Assembly: GCF_023078355.1 (NCBI RefSeq)
Contig: NZ_CP095552.1
Span: 868,001-932,000 of the forward strand
Direction of reading: 5' to 3'
Length of the DNA stretch: 64,000 bases
From: Gordonia hongkongensis
GTDB taxonomy: Bacteria; Actinomycetota; Actinomycetes; Mycobacteriales; Mycobacteriaceae
In this document: positions 42,038 through 50,983 of the stretch, one piece after another
Layout: each line of letters opens with the position of its first letter
How positions within the stretch are numbered: the stretch's first letter is position 1
Program-made: the position numbers and the translations under genes
The notes under the pieces: model-generated
Database searches by the model: none
What the model was told of the DNA's origin: nothing
What the model saw: only the letters and a program-made list of their open reading frames with translations

Positions 42038-43761
42038 TCAGGCTCCTGTCGATGTCGGGGTGGCGGCCTTGGCGGCGATGTCGGTGGCGGCCAGGTATCC
42101 GAAGACCATGGCCGGACCGATCGTCGCGCCCGGGCCGGCGTAGGTGTGCCCCATGACCGGCGCGCTGGTGTTGCCCGCCGCGTAGAGACCCTCGATGACC
42201 GAGCCGTCGGCCCGCAGGGCGCGACCCGAGGCATCGGCGTTGATCCCGCCCTTGGTGCCGAGATCGCCCGGGACCATCTTGACCGCGTAGAACGGACCCT
42301 TGCTGACCTCGCCGAGGCTCGGGTTGGGCTTGTTGGTGATGTCGCCGTAGTAATGGTCGTAACCGCTTGTGCCACGGCCGAAGTCCTCGTCGACACCCTT
42401 GCGGGCGAACCCGTTGAACCGCTCGGTGGTCGCGGTGAGCGCGTCGGCCGGTACCCCGATCTTCTCGGCGAGTTCGCTGATGCTGTCGGCCTTCACGACG
42501 ACGCCCGACTCGAACCACTTCTTGGGCAACGGCTGTCGCGCGTTGATCCCGGCGAAGAGGTAGCGGTTTCGGCACCGCTGGTCGAAGATGAGCCACGACG
42601 GCACGTTCTCGCCGGGGCCCTCGCCCTGGCCGAACTCGCCGCCGTACATCTGGTGTACCGCTTCGACATACGGCAGCGACTCGTTCATGTAGCGCTGCCC
42701 GCGCGTGTTCACCATGAAGGTGCCCGGTACCGCCCGCTCCGACAGCGCGAACCACGGACCGCGCGGCAGCGGGATCGTCGGACCCCACCAGGCGTCGTCC
42801 ATGAGCGACACCGCGGCGCCGATCTTGAGGCCGGCGTTGATGCCGTCGCCGGTGTTGCTGGGGGCACCGGTGGTCCACTCGGAGCCGATCGGGTCGCGCT
42901 GGTACTTCTTGCGCATCTCGTCGTTGTGCTCGAATCCGCCGCAGGCGAGGATCACGCCGTGGCGGGCCCGGATCTCGACGCGGTTGCCGTCGGATTCGGC
43001 GATCACGCCGACCACGCGGCCGTCTTCGGTGATGAGGTCGGCGAGGCCGGTGTTCAGCCGGACCGGGACGCCCGCCTCGCGGACGCCGAGAAGGAGCTCG
43101 GCCGCGAGTGCTGCGCCCATGGCGATCAGCTTCTTGCCGCGGCTGCGCGCCCAGAAGAACCGGCTGCCGACCTTCGCCATCCGCAGCGGACCGCGCCAGT
43201 GACGCAGGCCGGTGTTGAGCCAGCGGTAGTCCGACTGCAGGACGACCATGTTCAGCGGCGCCTTGGTGTACTGCGGGTGCAGGGTCTTCAGGTCGTCCCC
43301 GAGGCGGCGCGCGTCGAACGGGCGCGGCTCGATCGACCGTCCGGCGAGCCGGCCGCCGGGCGCCTCCGGGTAGTAGTCGGAGTAGTTCTTGACCCACTCG
43401 AGGTCGAGGGGGGCGTGCGCCATCAGGAAGTCCAGCGCCTCGGGTCCGCGGTCGATGTAGGCGTCGATGCGGTCGGCGGGCGCGTGTTCGCCGATGATCG
43501 CGTGGACGTACTCGCGGGCCTTGTCCGGGGTGTCGGTCACGCCGTCGCGGCGGAGGACCGAGTTGTTCGGGATCCAGACCCCGCCCCCGAGCGCGACGTC
43601 GAGCCGCCCCAGTACGGCGATTTCTCGATCAGGACCGTCGACAAGCCCTTCTGAGCTGCGGTGATCGCCGCGCTCAGGCCAGCACCGCCGGCTCCCACGA
43701 CGACGACGTCGTAGGTCTCGGGTTCGGTACTGGTCTGTTCTGGTTCGGTCGAGCCGGCCAT
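42038..43761 (-). pseudogene. kstD: 3-ketosteroid delta1-dehydrogenase KstD, frame broken by one missing base
   Basis: FAD enzyme that dehydrogenates ring A of 3-ketosteroids at C1-C2. The first frame, from the ATG at 43761, carries the Rossmann motif VVVGAGGAGLSAAI, then SPYWGGSTSRSG. It then goes out of frame at a run of five C (43584-43588 on the + strand). Adding one base restores SGGGVWIPNNSVLRRDG, the family-conserved sequence, and the rest (REYVHAIIG to 42038, including GLYAAGNTSAPVMGHTYAGPGATIGPAMVFGY) reads normally. Restored length about 574 residues, usual for KstD. A homopolymer indel like this is a classic read error, so the gene may well be intact. Confidence 0.9.
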
Positions 43762-43784
43762 GGGGTCCCCTTCGTGCGGGCAGC

Positions 43785-43798
43785 TGGAACGTGTTCTA
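43785..43798. promoter_or_regulatory. KstR operator 1 upstream of kstD
   Basis: TGGAACGTGTTCTA fits TNNAACNNGTTNNA at all fixed positions, 24 bases before the kstD start. A second site lies 7 bases further upstream. Confidence 0.85.
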
Positions 43799-43805
43799 CC
43801 TGAAT

Positions 43806-43819
43806 TAGAACACGTTTCA
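43806..43819. promoter_or_regulatory. KstR operator 2 upstream of kstD
   Basis: TAGAACACGTTTCA matches all fixed positions of the consensus. The two sites are 21 bases apart centre to centre, about two helical turns, so two KstR dimers could bind on one face. Confidence 0.85.
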
Positions 43820-43849
43820 GAAATGCCACGCCAGGGGTGCTCCCGTTCC

Positions 43850-43930
43850 CGTCGACTGTGCGCCCGAATCCGTCGACTGTGCGTCTGAACTCGTTCACTG
43901 TGCGTCTGTCCTCGTCGACTGTGCGACGGG
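43850..43930. repeat. Four 21-bp tandem repeats across the fadE27 stop
   Basis: Copies start at 43850, 43871, 43892 and 43913, each beginning CGTCGACTGTGCG or a one/two-base variant (third copy CGTTCACTGTGCG). The period is exactly 21. The array straddles the 3' end of fadE27 (stop 43895), so part of it is coding (the last few residues) and part intergenic, in the space behind kstD. Inward strand has no evident hairpin. Confidence 0.7.
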
Positions 43931-44980
43931 ATCGGACGCGCCGGTGATCACATGCCAAGGATCGAGGCCGCCGTCGAGGATGCGCGCCGCCAACTGCTCC
44001 GACCAGTCGTGCTCGGTCCCGTGCCGGTCGCGCCAGGTCCACAACGCCGTGGTGAACCGGCCGAGGGAATGTTCGGCGGTGAACCCGATGGCCCCGTGTA
44101 TCTGATGGGCCGCGGCCGCGACGTCGTGCGCGGACCGCGACGTGACGATTTTCGCGGCGGCGATCGCGTCGCGGGCCGTAGCGATGTCTTCCGACGACGC
44201 GTCGGTGGCTGCCCGGGCGGCGGTCTCCATCATCGTGCTCTGCGCGGCCATGTGCGCGAGCGTCTGTTGGATGGCCTGGAACTTGGCCAGTGGTCGTCCG
44301 AATTGGACCCGCTCCGCGGCGTATCGGACCGTGCGTTCGCGGACCGCCCGTGCTGCGGCCGCCAGAGCGACCGCGTAGACGAGTGCCCCACGCGTGTGGA
44401 GATCGTCGACCGTGACCGGCGACGGGGCGGAGAACGTGACCTCGGCGTCGTCGAAGACGATGTCGCTGCAGTCCAACCCCATCAGGTCAGTGCCGGGCTC
44501 GACCCGAAGCCCCGGTTCGCGACGATTGACGACCGCGATCACGGGACCGTCCGCGGTCGCCGCCAGTACCGCGATGCCATCGGCCGTCGTGGCGCGTGGG
44601 ACGCCGATTGCCCTGCCGCTGAACTGAATCCGATCAGCGGACCGGACCGCGGTTCCGTCGTCGACGACCGCTACGGTCGCGGTGACGCCATCGAGGGCGT
44701 GTCCGACGCTGCCCGCGAGCCAACCGGCGAGCAGTGCGTGTTCTGCATACGGGGTGACCGCCCCGGCTTCAGTGAGGGTGCCGAGAACCACGAGGGCATC
44801 GGCGAGATCGGCGCCCTGACCGCCGGCCGCCTGCGGGACGTCGAGCGCGGTGAATCCGGCTTCGGTCAGCGCCTTCCACAGCGCGTTGTCGGCCTCGGTG
44901 GCCGGTGTCCGCAGATCGACCGGGAACCGTGCGACCATGGCGGCCGTCGCGGCGGCGAGTTCTGCTGCCAGTTCGGTCAT
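43895..44980 (-). CDS. fadE27: Acyl-CoA dehydrogenase FadE27 (ChsE5 subunit)
   Basis: 361 residues. Partner of FadE26 in an alpha2beta2 dehydrogenase for the first rounds of side-chain beta-oxidation (C8/C5 steroid side chains in M. tuberculosis). The N-terminal ACAD half is divergent; the C-terminal half shows RVQFGRPLAKFQAIQQTLAHMAAQ near 235 and HQIHGAIGFTAEHSLGRFT near 305. Start overlaps the fadE26 stop (ATGA). The stop falls inside a 21-bp tandem array, so the last residues differ from other species' copies. The pairing and order echo M. tuberculosis Rv3504-Rv3505. Confidence 0.86.
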   Translation of the reverse strand: MTELAAELAAATAAMVARFPVDLRTPATEADNALWKALTEAGFTALDVPQAAGGQGADLADALVVLGTLTEAGAVTPYAEHALLAGWLAGSVGHALDGVTATVAVVDDGTAVRSADRIQFSGRAIGVPRATTADGIAVLAATADGPVIAVVNRREPGLRVEPGTDLMGLDCSDIVFDDAEVTFSAPSPVTVDDLHTRGALVYAVALAAAARAVRERTVRYAAERVQFGRPLAKFQAIQQTLAHMAAQSTMMETAARAATDASSEDIATARDAIAAAKIVTSRSAHDVAAAAHQIHGAIGFTAEHSLGRFTTALWTWRDRHGTEHDWSEQLAARILDGGLDPWHVITGASDPVAQSTRTDAQ

Positions 44981-46125
44981 CGCATCCCCAGTCCGCGCGC
45001 GACGATGCCGCGCAGGATCTCATTGGTACCCCCACGCAGGGTGAAAGCCGGTGTGTGCAGGACTGATTGAGCCAGCAGGCGGTCGAAGTCCGACCCGCCG
45101 GTGCGCCGCGGGATCGCGCCGGACGCATCCCGGATGGCGGTGACGAGGTCCCCTTCGAAGGTCGAACCGAGGTCCTTGACCATCGCCGCCAGTACGTCGG
45201 GTTTGCCGCCGGATTGAAGTTCGCGCGCCACCTGCATCGACATCTGGCGCAGCGCCCAGGCCTGTGCGGTCAGCTCGCCCAAAGATTTCCGCTGCTGCGG
45301 TGTCGCGCCCTGTTCGCGGAGCAGATCGGTCCAGGCGCGGAGCAACGGCAGCGTGGACAGGTAGCGTTCCGGCCCCGAGCGTTCGAAGGCCAACTCGCTC
45401 ATCACCTGTCGCCATCCCTGTCCGCGTGCACCGAGCAGGGCCGAGGAGTCGACGACGGCGTCGTGGAAGATCACCTCGTTGAAGTGCGCGTCGCCGTCGA
45501 TGCTCGCGAGTGGACGGATCTCGATGTCGGGGTGCGGGAGGTCGACGACGAACTGCGACAGTCCCTGCTGGCGGTCCTCGGTGGTGCCGTCGGTGCGTGC
45601 GAGGAGCACCATGGCGTGCGCGATGTGAGCACCGGTGGTCCAGACTTTGGTGCCGCTAATGGTCCACGAGTCCCCGTTGTCGGTGGCCCGGGTGCGGACC
45701 GCGGCCAGATCGGAGCCGGCGTCGGGTTCGCTCATCCCGATCGCGAAGAACATCGTGCCCGCCGAGATCCGCGGGATGTAGTGCAGCCTTTGCGCCTGCG
45801 TCCCGTTGGCGAGGATGCCGGGGGCCATCTGCCGATCGGCGATCCAGTGCGCCGCGACCGGTGCGCCGTGCGCGAGGAGTTCCTCGGTGATCACGAAACG
45901 CTCGACCGGCGTACGACCCTGCCCTCCGTACTCGACGGGCATGGTCATACCCAGCCAGCCCCGATCGCCGAGTCGTCGACTGAAGTCGGAATCGAAACCC
46001 GTCATCCAGCTGTCGACGTCGGGACGGAAAGCGCCCTCGGCGAGTTCGGTCCGAAGGAACTCGCGCACCTCGGACCGCAGGGCGCGCAGGACGTCGTCGG
46101 AAACATCCACGGCTTCCTGGCTCAT
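44977..46125 (-). CDS. fadE26: Acyl-CoA dehydrogenase FadE26 (ChsE4 subunit)
   Basis: 382 residues from MSQEAVDVSDDVLRAL. FAD/substrate motifs FFAIGMSEPDAGSDLAAVRTRA near 122 and GTKVWTTGAHIAHAMVLLA near 157, ending LRGGTNEILRGIVARGLGMR. Forms the active heterotetramer with FadE27. The ATG at 46125 overlaps the upstream crotonase stop (ATGA); an upstream in-frame extension would read back through the crotonase gene and is rejected. The three genes form a minus-strand operon starting at the crotonase, under the KstR box at 47031. Confidence 0.88.
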   Translation of the reverse strand: MSQEAVDVSDDVLRALRSEVREFLRTELAEGAFRPDVDSWMTGFDSDFSRRLGDRGWLGMTMPVEYGGQGRTPVERFVITEELLAHGAPVAAHWIADRQMAPGILANGTQAQRLHYIPRISAGTMFFAIGMSEPDAGSDLAAVRTRATDNGDSWTISGTKVWTTGAHIAHAMVLLARTDGTTEDRQQGLSQFVVDLPHPDIEIRPLASIDGDAHFNEVIFHDAVVDSSALLGARGQGWRQVMSELAFERSGPERYLSTLPLLRAWTDLLREQGATPQQRKSLGELTAQAWALRQMSMQVARELQSGGKPDVLAAMVKDLGSTFEGDLVTAIRDASGAIPRRTGGSDFDRLLAQSVLHTPAFTLRGGTNEILRGIVARGLGMR

Positions 46126-46937
46126 GACCGGCCGGGACCGCGGGACGACCAGTTCTGCCCCTTGCGGGCCATCGACCACATCTGCATGCCACGCTCGATC
46201 TCGATCGCCGAATCCCAGGTCACCGCCGGCGGGCCCAGTTCGAGTCGTACACTGGCCATCACCCGGCGCGTCAGCTCCGGGTCGCGCGAGGCGGGTCCGG
46301 TCAGATCGGCGACGATCGCCGGGATGTCCGGAACCGGTGCGGCCGCGTACGCCAGGCCACGTTCGACCGCCTGCGCACCGGACAGCGACTGACCGCAGAC
46401 GGCGAGCGCGATCGTGTCGGCCCGCCCCACCGCACGGTTCAGCAGGGTGAGGTGCCCGCCCCCGGGATGGATGCCGCGGGCGAGGAATCCGCTGTCGAGG
46501 ACGGCGTCGGGCGTGGTGACGAGCAGGTCGACGGCGAGCGCGAGGTTGAGGCCCGCCCCCACGGCCCCACCGACGACGACCCCGACCGTGGGGACCGGCA
46601 GGGACCCGACCCGGACGAACGCGCGGTAGACCGCGGACAGCTGCGCCACCGATTCCGGTGCCGCCGGATCGGTCGACGCGCCGGCCAGGATCCGCGTGTC
46701 GGCCCCGCTGCAGAAGTACGAACCGGCTGCGTCGACGACGACCGCGCCGATGTTGTCGTCCGCGGTGACCCGGTCGCAGAACTCCTCGATCGCCGCGGCC
46801 ATCTCGAGGGTGATGGCGTTCTTGCGGCGTGGGTTGTTGAGCGTCAGCCGTCCCACGCCGTCGTGGAAGGTCGTGAGGACGGCTTCGCCGGTGTCGTCGG
46901 TGTCCGGCGAGACTGGATTCGGGGACTCGGAACTCAT
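46122..46937 (-). CDS. Enoyl-CoA hydratase/isomerase family protein of the steroid operon
   Basis: 271 residues, crotonase fold. RLTLNNPRRKNAITLEM near 31, first oxyanion strand SYFCSGADTRI near 73, VGGAVGAGLNLALAVDLLV near 122, and FLARGIHPGGGHLTLL near 148, where the usual catalytic Glu positions are not obvious. It may therefore be an isomerase, thioesterase-like or ring-cleavage member rather than a classic hydratase. First gene of the minus-strand operon with fadE26-fadE27, divergent from hsaE and sharing its KstR sites, so a role in side-chain or ring catabolism is inferred. Not clearly EchA19. Confidence 0.8.
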   Translation of the reverse strand: MSSESPNPVSPDTDDTGEAVLTTFHDGVGRLTLNNPRRKNAITLEMAAAIEEFCDRVTADDNIGAVVVDAAGSYFCSGADTRILAGASTDPAAPESVAQLSAVYRAFVRVGSLPVPTVGVVVGGAVGAGLNLALAVDLLVTTPDAVLDSGFLARGIHPGGGHLTLLNRAVGRADTIALAVCGQSLSGAQAVERGLAYAAAPVPDIPAIVADLTGPASRDPELTRRVMASVRLELGPPAVTWDSAIEIERGMQMWSMARKGQNWSSRGPGRS

Positions 46938-47030
46938 GACGAGAACCGTAGTCGTCCGGTGCGCGCGTGATGGCCGATCTCGGTCACGCCTCGGAATGCG
47001 CGACGATCGGACCGAGGACTGCCCGCAGAC

Positions 47031-47044
47031 TGCAACGTGTTCTA
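47031..47044. promoter_or_regulatory. KstR operator 1 between crotonase operon and hsaE
   Basis: TGCAACGTGTTCTA matches the fixed positions of TNNAACNNGTTNNA. It lies 94 bases from the crotonase start and 38 bases from hsaE, so it can serve both. Confidence 0.83.
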
Positions 47045-47047
47045 AAC

Positions 47048-47061
47048 TAGAACGCGTTCAC
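47048..47061. promoter_or_regulatory. KstR operator 2 directly upstream of hsaE
   Basis: TAGAACGCGTTCAC matches all but the last fixed position of the consensus. It ends 20 bases before the hsaE ATG and follows operator 1 after three bases. Confidence 0.75.
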
Positions 47062-47081
47062 ATGTGGAAGGCGAGGGCACG

Positions 47082-47870
47082 ATGACGGTTGAGCAGGGGA
47101 TTCGCGAGCAGATCGCAGCCGATCTGGCGCGGGCGGAGGCGACGGCGGCCGCCATCGACCGCCCCACCGACGCCCATCCCGACCTCGATGTGGTCGACGC
47201 GTACGAGATCCAGCTGATCAACATCCGCAAGCGGCTCGACGCCGGCGCGAAGGTCGCGGGGCACAAGGTCGGCCTGGCCTCCGAGGCCATGCAGAAGATG
47301 ATGGGCGTCGACGAACCCGACTACGGCCATCTGCTCGACGACATGCAGTACTTCGAGCACACCCCGATCGATGCCAAGAAGCTCTGCTTCCCGCGCGTCG
47401 AGGTCGAGGTCGGTTTCATCTTGGGCGAGGACCTGCCGGGCGAGGGCTGCACCAATGAGGACGTGATCGACGCGGTCGCGTGGGTGGTGCCCTCTATCGA
47501 GCTGATCGACTCGCGGATCAAGGACTGGAAGATCACCCTGTGCGACACGATCGCCGACAACGCGTCGTCGTGTGGCTGGATTCTCGGACAGCAGCGCGTC
47601 CCGATCTCCGAGATCGACACCGGCGACATCGAAGCCACGCTGACGCGCAACGGCGAGATCGTGGCGAAGGGCAACTCGTCTGCGGTGCTGGGGCATCCGC
47701 TGAATGCGGTGAGTTGGCTCGCGCGCAAGGTCGAGGGCTTCGGGGTGCGCCTGCGCAAAGGTGACGTGATCCTGCCGGGCACCGCGACGCGGGCCATCGA
47801 CATCTCGTCGGGCGATCACTTCGTGGCCGACTTCGCCGGTCTGGGCAGCGTCACCCTCGACTTCACCTGA
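47082..47870 (+). CDS. hsaE: 2-hydroxypenta-2,4-dienoate (hexa-2,4-dienoate) hydratase HsaE
   Basis: 262 residues of the MhpD/DmpE hydratase family. Adds water to the 2-hydroxyhexa-2,4-dienoate released from ring A. Conserved blocks [24 protein letters not shown] near 62, [16 protein letters not shown] near 106 (metal-binding Glu residues), and GWILGQQRV near 166. ATG at 47082 chosen; an upstream in-frame GTG at 47064 adds six residues. First gene of hsaE-hsaG-hsaF, divergent from the crotonase-fadE operon and preceded by two KstR boxes. Confidence 0.92.
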   Translation: MTVEQGIREQIAADLARAEATAAAIDRPTDAHPDLDVVDAYEIQLINIRKRLDAGAKVAGHKVGLASEAMQKMMGVDEPDYGHLLDDMQYFEHTPIDAKKLCFPRVEVEVGFILGEDLPGEGCTNEDVIDAVAWVVPSIELIDSRIKDWKITLCDTIADNASSCGWILGQQRVPISEIDTGDIEATLTRNGEIVAKGNSSAVLGHPLNAVSWLARKVEGFGVRLRKGDVILPGTATRAIDISSGDHFVADFAGLGSVTLDFT

Positions 47871-47932
47871 CACGAAGTGTCCCTCGATTCACCGAGTCAA
47901 CAACAGCTTTCACCGAGTAAGAGGAGGAACCC

Positions 47933-48838
47933 GTGGCAGCCAAGCTGACCGCAGCGATCATCGGGTCGGGCAACATCGGCACCGACCTGATGTACAAGCT
48001 GGAGCGCTCCGAGGTGATCGAGCCGCGCTGGATGGTCGGCATCGATGCCGCCTCCGAGGGCATGAAGCGCGCGGCCGATCATGGCCTCATCACGATGAGT
48101 GGTGGTGCCGACGAACTGCTGGCGTCGTCGGAACGTCCGGATCTGATCTTCGAGGCGACCTCGGCCTATGTGCACCGCGAGTACGCACCGAAGTACGAGG
48201 AGGCGGGCATCATCGCCGTCGACCTCACCCCGGCCGCGGTTGGCCCCGCGGTGGTGCCGCCGGCCAATCTTCGCGAGCATCTCGACGCGCCGAACACCAA
48301 CATGATCACGTGCGGCGGGCAGGCGACAATCCCGATGGTGCATGCGGTGAGTTCGATTGTGCCGGTGCCGTATGCCGAGATCGTCGCGTCGGTGGCCTCG
48401 GTGTCGGCCGGGCCGGGCACCCGCGCGAACATCGACGAGTTCACCGCGACGACCTCGGCGGGTGTCGAGACGATCGGCGGCGCGCAGCGCGGCAAGGCGA
48501 TCATTATCCTGAATCCGGCGGACCCGCCGATGATCATGCGCGACACCATCTTCTGTGCCATCCCCGAGGATGCGGACACCGATGCGATCGCCGAGTCGAT
48601 CCACCGGCGGGAGAAGGAGATCCAGGCCTACGTGCCGGGATACCGGTTGCTGCAGGATCCCCAGTTCGACCCGCCGAGCGTCCTCAACGGCGGACACGCC
48701 CGAGTGTCCATCTTCGTCGAGGTCGAGGGTGCAGGGGACTTCCTCCCGCCGTACGCCGGGAATCTGGACATCATGACCGCTGCCGCGACGAAGGTCGGCG
48801 AAGAGATCGCGAAGACGAAGTTGGGAGTTCCCGCATGA
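47933..48838 (+). CDS. hsaG: Acylating acetaldehyde/propanal dehydrogenase HsaG
   Basis: 301 residues, CoA-acylating aldehyde dehydrogenase that works with HsaF by channelling propanal to propionyl-CoA. Rossmann motif [17 protein letters not shown] at residues 6-22. The catalytic Cys lies in [14 protein letters not shown] near 124, and the DmpF-like C-terminal dimer region follows. GTG start has AAGAGGAGGAA upstream, a strong site. Stop overlaps the hsaF ATG (ATGA), consistent with a stable HsaF-HsaG complex made in equal amounts. Confidence 0.93.
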   Translation: MAAKLTAAIIGSGNIGTDLMYKLERSEVIEPRWMVGIDAASEGMKRAADHGLITMSGGADELLASSERPDLIFEATSAYVHREYAPKYEEAGIIAVDLTPAAVGPAVVPPANLREHLDAPNTNMITCGGQATIPMVHAVSSIVPVPYAEIVASVASVSAGPGTRANIDEFTATTSAGVETIGGAQRGKAIIILNPADPPMIMRDTIFCAIPEDADTDAIAESIHRREKEIQAYVPGYRLLQDPQFDPPSVLNGGHARVSIFVEVEGAGDFLPPYAGNLDIMTAAATKVGEEIAKTKLGVPA

Positions 48839-49929
48839 GCACCAATGTGGTTCTGACACCGCGCGACCCGAAGTTGATGGCGAACGCGCGCAAGTACTCC
48901 GACACCCTCGACATCCGCATCACGGACTCGTCGCTGCGTGACGGCAGTCACCACAAACGCCACCAGTTCACCGAGGACGAGGTGCGCGCCATCGTCGGCG
49001 CCCTCGACGAGGCCGGGGTGCCGGTCATCGAGGTGACCCACGGTGACGGTCTGGGCGGTTCATCGTTCAACTACGGTTTCTCGAAAACCCCTGAGCAGCA
49101 GCTGATCAAGGCTGCCGCAGAAACAGCGAAGCGCGCGAAGATCGCCTTTCTGATGCTGCCGGGGCTGGGCACCAAGGACGACATCCGGGCGGCACAGGAC
49201 AACGGCGGTCAGATTTGCCGCATCGCGACGCACTGTACCGAGGCCGATGTCTCGATCCAGCACTTCGGACTCGCGCGCGATCTCGGCCTAGAGACCGTCG
49301 GGTTCCTGATGATGAGCCACAGCCAGCCTCCGGAGGTCATCGCCAAACAGGCCCGCATCATGGCCGATGCCGGGTGTCAGTGTGTGTACGTCGTCGACTC
49401 CGCCGGTGCGCTGGTCCTCGAGGACGTGACCGTTCGGGTCCAGGCCCTGGTGGCCGAACTCGGCAACGACGCGCAGGTCGGGTTCCACGGGCACGAGAAC
49501 CTCGACATCGCGGTTGCCAACTCGGTCAACGCGATTCGAGCGGGTGCCCAGCAGATCGACGGCTCGATCCGGCGTTTCGGCGCGGGGGCCGGCAACACGC
49601 CCACCGAGGCCTTCGTGGGTGTGTGCGACAAGCTCGGCATCACCACGGGCGTCGATTTCATGAAGATCGCCGACGCCGCACAGGATGTCGTCCGACCGGC
49701 GATGCCGTCGGAGTGCCTCGTCGACCGCTCGGCCATGATGATGGGCTACGCCGGCTGTTACAGCTCGTTCCTCAAGCACGCCGAGGGCCACGCCGAACGC
49801 TACGGCGTCTCGGCCGCGGAGATCCTCCTCGAGGCGGGTAGCCGCAAGCTGGTCGGCGGCCAGGAGGACCAGCTCATCGACATCGCCCTCGAGCTCAAGA
49901 AGAAGCAGGACGCGAACGCCGGGGTCTGA
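48835..49929 (+). CDS. hsaF: 4-hydroxy-2-oxovalerate/hexanoate aldolase HsaF
   Basis: 364 residues, DmpG-type metal-dependent aldolase, cleaving 4-hydroxy-2-oxohexanoate to pyruvate and propanal. The N-terminal TIM barrel has [17 protein letters not shown] near 24-40 (D-x-RDG catalytic Arg/Asp; metal-binding His in later strands, [16 protein letters not shown] near 219). The C-terminal communication domain (about 285-364) binds HsaG. ATG at 48835 is used because it overlaps the hsaG stop. Last gene of the operon; no terminator recognised before the LysR gene, which is convergent. Confidence 0.94.
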   Translation: MSTNVVLTPRDPKLMANARKYSDTLDIRITDSSLRDGSHHKRHQFTEDEVRAIVGALDEAGVPVIEVTHGDGLGGSSFNYGFSKTPEQQLIKAAAETAKRAKIAFLMLPGLGTKDDIRAAQDNGGQICRIATHCTEADVSIQHFGLARDLGLETVGFLMMSHSQPPEVIAKQARIMADAGCQCVYVVDSAGALVLEDVTVRVQALVAELGNDAQVGFHGHENLDIAVANSVNAIRAGAQQIDGSIRRFGAGAGNTPTEAFVGVCDKLGITTGVDFMKIADAAQDVVRPAMPSECLVDRSAMMMGYAGCYSSFLKHAEGHAERYGVSAAEILLEAGSRKLVGGQEDQLIDIALELKKKQDANAGV

Positions 49930-49963
49930 GCAGCGATCCGCTGGGCCGCTTGCCGGTTGCCGC

Positions 49964-50881
49964 TCAGCTCCGGCTGATATGCGCGAGAAAGTCGCGCGCG
50001 GCGCCGGCGGTCGGTTGTGGGCCCGAGAGCCACACGGCGCGGAGCGGCCGGGCGAGATCGAGGTCGGCGACCGGGACGTGGGCGAGCCGGTGACCGAGGT
50101 CGTCGGCGACCGAGAGGTCACTGAGGACTGCCGGACCGGCTCCCGCGATGACGGCCGCCCGCACCGACGCCGTCGTGGACAGTTCCAGGACGGGTGGCGC
50201 GGCCTCTCGTCCGGGGCCGAGGGTCCTGGCAAGGGCGCGCTCGAGAAACTCCCGGGTGCCCGAGCCCTCCTCACGCGTCACCAATGGAGTTCGGGCGAGA
50301 TCGGCGGCCGTGACCGGCCGCCGCAGCCTCGTCCACGGATGACCCGGCGGTACGACTAGGATCAACTCGTCGCGCGCGACGGTCCGGCTGCGCAGACCGG
50401 TCTGGACGCGGGACCCTTCCACGAAACCGAGTTCGACGTCGCCGGCACGGACGAGGTCGTACACGTGATCGGAGTTGGTCGCGGTGAACGACACCTTGGG
50501 AGCAGGCTGATGGTGGGCGGCGAACGAGACGAGCCAGCGGGGCAGGAGGTGCTCGGCGACGGTGAGGCTGGCGGCCAGGCGCAGCTGATCACGTCGTTCG
50601 AGGCGTAGTGCGGCCAGCCCGGCGTCGAATTCGCCGGCCAACGTCAGCAGGCGGTCGGCCCATTCGGCGACGAGTCGCCCGGACTGGGTGGGCACCGATC
50701 CGCGCGGTGTGCGTGTCAGCAGGGCGACGCCGAGCTGCGTCTCCATGGCGCGGATGCGCGCTGACACCGCCTGCTGGGTGACGCCGAGTTGGGTCGCGGC
50801 GGCGTTCAGGCTGCCCGTGCCGACCACCGCCTGCAGGGTCTCGAGGGACGCTAGGTCGGGCATCCGCGGACTCAGCACCAT
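49964..50881 (-). CDS. LysR-family transcriptional regulator
   Basis: 305 residues. Winged helix-turn-helix at about residues 8-66 (LETLQAVVGTGSLNAAATQLGVTQQAVSARIRAMETQLG), then a periplasmic-binding-protein-like effector domain (LRLAASLTVAEHLLPRWLVSF near 97 onward). Divergent from a TDT transporter gene with a pair of direct repeats between them, so it most likely regulates that transporter. Start ATG at 50881, another in-frame ATG seven codons downstream. No link to steroid genes by family. Confidence 0.88.
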   Translation of the reverse strand: MVLSPRMPDLASLETLQAVVGTGSLNAAATQLGVTQQAVSARIRAMETQLGVALLTRTPRGSVPTQSGRLVAEWADRLLTLAGEFDAGLAALRLERRDQLRLAASLTVAEHLLPRWLVSFAAHHQPAPKVSFTATNSDHVYDLVRAGDVELGFVEGSRVQTGLRSRTVARDELILVVPPGHPWTRLRRPVTAADLARTPLVTREEGSGTREFLERALARTLGPGREAAPPVLELSTTASVRAAVIAGAGPAVLSDLSVADDLGHRLAHVPVADLDLARPLRAVWLSGPQPTAGAARDFLAHISRS

Positions 50882-50891
50882 CGCTCGAGGG

Positions 50892-50934
50892 TACAAGCGG
50901 CGGTGGTACCCCGGATACAAACGGCGGTTGTGCC
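50892..50934. promoter_or_regulatory. Paired 19-bp repeats in the LysR/TDT divergent promoter
   Basis: TACAAGCGGCGGTGGTACC (50892-50910) and TACAAACGGCGGTTGTGCC (50916-50934) are direct repeats 24 bp apart that share 15 of 19 positions. The second contains the dyad ACAA-N7-TTGT; the first the dyad GTAC-N11-GTAC. LysR proteins usually bind such imperfect repeats near -35 to -75 of their target. Confidence 0.6.
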
Positions 50935-50983
50935 CTGCCAACGATTCGGGTCCTACCGGCGTCGTTGGATTCGCGGGAACGTG

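Noticed and set aside
43850..43930. CRISPR or direct-repeat leader at the 21-bp array
   Set aside because: No spacer sequences; strict 21-bp tandem repetition and overlap with coding sequence.
46938..47081. Extra gene between the crotonase and hsaE
   Set aside because: Only 144 bases, holding two KstR sites and no usable frame.
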